From NCBI GenBank assembly GCA_035649175.1, contig DASRKB010000142.1, forward strand, positions 1 to 21,735: a stretch of 21,735 bases of DNA, read 5' to 3'. The notes below the pieces were generated by a model. The model was given only the letters and a program-made list of their open reading frames with translations. It was not told where the DNA came from and searched no databases. The translations under genes were made by a program, and so were the position numbers. This DNA comes from SCGC-AG-212-J23 sp035649175 (GTDB taxonomy: Bacteria > Pseudomonadota > Gammaproteobacteria > Burkholderiales > SG8-39). The number at the start of each line of letters is the position of its first letter. Position 1 is the first letter of the stretch. Below, one piece after another: positions 20,741-21,735 of this stretch.

Positions 20741-21628
20741 ATGAGCATTCTCGCCACTGACGAGACGGACCTTTATTACGAGCTGCACGGCGAGGGCCCG
20801 CCTCTCGTCTTCATCCACGGCGCGAGCGGCACGCACATGTCGTTCTGGCAGCAGGTCGCCGAGCTGCGCTACCACTACTCGTGCCTGATCTACGACCTGC
20901 GGGGCTTCGGCCGCTCGCGGCCGAAGAAGAACTACGACCCCGGCGACGGCCACGCGCTGCTGCGCGACCTCGAGGCGCTGATCGAGCATGTCGGCTTCGG
21001 CGGCCAGAAGGTGAGCCTGCTGGGCTCCTCGCTTGGCACCGGCCCGGCGCTGCACTTCGCGGTCAAGCACCCCGAGCGCGTCGACAAGCTGGTGCTCGTG
21101 TGTGGCACCGGCGGCGCGAAGACGCCGCGCATCGAGGCCGCGTGGCAGGAGCGCCGGACGCGCATGCAGGAGCGTCAGAAGGAGCTGCAGGCGCGTTTCC
21201 AGTCGGGCGCGCCGGCGATCGACGCGCGCGGCGTGCCGCCGGTGCGCAGCCCCGGCGAGAAGGAGCGCTTCGCTGTCGCCTACCATCCCTACGGTCCGGT
21301 CGGCGAGGCGATGCACCTCGATTTTCCGGCGCTGACCTTCCTCTACGCGGAGATCATGGCGTCCTCGGACGGACCGCCGACGGCGAAGACCATGCCGGTC
21401 TTCGACGCGCGTCCCGTGACGGCTCAGGAGGCGGCGGAGCTCGACTTCCCGGTGCTCGTCGTGGGCGGCACCGAGGACCCGCTCTTCGGCGCAGCCGAGC
21501 TCGAGGACGTGGCGAAGATGTTCCCGAAAGGGCGGTGCAACCTCTTCAAAGGCGCCGGCCACCTCGCGTACTTCGAGCGGCCGCGGCGCTTCAACGACGC
21601 CGTGCTCGCCTTCCTCCGCGGAGGGTGA
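20741..21628 (+). CDS. Alpha/beta hydrolase
   Basis: 295 residues. The HG motif FIHGASG (24-30), nucleophile Ser97 in GSSLG, an acid in VVGGTEDPLF and the His in GAGHLAYFERP make a complete triad in the usual order. It most resembles C-C bond hydrolases and esterases of aromatic degradation such as the MhpC/BphD-like group, although substrate is unknown. The ATG at 20741 follows a modest ribosome binding site (GGAG, 20732-20735). Its stop overlaps the following GTG start (21625-21628, GTGA), linking it with the next gene. Confidence 0.92.
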   Translation: MSILATDETDLYYELHGEGPPLVFIHGASGTHMSFWQQVAELRYHYSCLIYDLRGFGRSRPKKNYDPGDGHALLRDLEALIEHVGFGGQKVSLLGSSLGTGPALHFAVKHPERVDKLVLVCGTGGAKTPRIEAAWQERRTRMQERQKELQARFQSGAPAIDARGVPPVRSPGEKERFAVAYHPYGPVGEAMHLDFPALTFLYAEIMASSDGPPTAKTMPVFDARPVTAQEAAELDFPVLVVGGTEDPLFGAAELEDVAKMFPKGRCNLFKGAGHLAYFERPRRFNDAVLAFLRGG

Positions 21629-21735
21629 GCGCCGCCTTCGTACCGGCGGCGGTCACCCGCGAGGTGCTCGACTGGGACGACGCGATCGGCGCGATGCGCG
21701 CCGCATACACCGCGCCGCACGCGCCGCGCACCAGC
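21625..21735 (+). CDS. Probable ornithine cyclodeaminase/mu-crystallin family (5' part only)
   Basis: Only the first 37 residues lie in the window. They read VSAAFVPAAVTREVLDWDDA then IGAMRAAY, matching the start of ornithine cyclodeaminase-like proteins (a beta strand, then a helix with a WxDAI and AY pattern). The GTG start overlaps the hydrolase TGA. The family includes NAD(P)-linked amino or imino acid enzymes; with so little sequence the call is tentative. Confidence 0.5.
   Translation, partial: MSAAFVPAAVTREVLDWDDAIGAMRAAYTAPHAPRTS

Noticed and set aside
1..21735. CRISPR arrays, insertion sequences, integrases, tRNA and rRNA genes
   Set aside because: No regularly spaced direct repeats, transposase motifs or RNA gene signatures were seen by eye.

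Overview
The window (21.7 kb) is dense, very GC-rich chromosomal DNA with strongly G/C-ending codons. The gene families (a B12-binding MerR regulator with a lipid-modification operon, a VanA-type Rieske oxygenase, ACMSD-like amidohydrolase, DUF3500, an ornithine cyclodeaminase-like protein) suggest a Gram-negative proteobacterium, most likely an aerobic soil or freshwater betaproteobacterium; this is inference from gene content. No rRNA, tRNA, CRISPR array or insertion sequence is visible. No stretch over 300 bases lacks a gene; the longest non-coding stretch is the first 185 bases, which are full of inverted repeats.

Region 1 (1-1921, plus strand): a non-coding leader rich in hairpins, a small hypothetical gene, and a membrane-anchored class III nucleotide cyclase homologue with altered active-site residues.

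Region 2 (1941-11307, minus strand) is the centrepiece: twelve genes in one direction, nearly all overlapping or touching, behind one promoter at about 11250 that is covered by four TGTACA palindromes. The order of transcription is a BamE-like small exported protein, a CarH/LitR-type B12-binding MerR regulator, a CFA-like methyltransferase, DUF2878 and DUF1295 membrane proteins, a DUF6134 exported protein, a lipocalin lipoprotein (Blc), a fatty acid desaturase, an FAD amine-oxidase-like protein (COG2907), DUF1365, a cyclopropane fatty acid synthase homologue, and TspO. A broken DUF2459 fragment follows. The likely reading is a light-induced (B12-photosensor controlled), self-regulated membrane-lipid remodelling operon protecting against photo-oxidative stress.

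Region 3 (11317-14950): a beta-barrel outer-membrane protein that seems to start at CTG, an amidase directly upstream of it, and, divergent with only 18 to 30 bases between, an alpha/beta-hydrolase fused to a nucleotide cyclase domain.

Region 4 (14952-21735): two small membrane proteins, a Rieske oxygenase with a coupled 86-residue partner, then a minus-strand operon (CDGSH protein, atypical SDR, amidohydrolase) divergent from a bicupin gene across a possible Fur-like site, then DUF3500, an alpha/beta hydrolase and the start of a probable ornithine cyclodeaminase family gene. These look like catabolism of an unknown aromatic or carboxylic substrate; the substrate cannot be read from the sequence.
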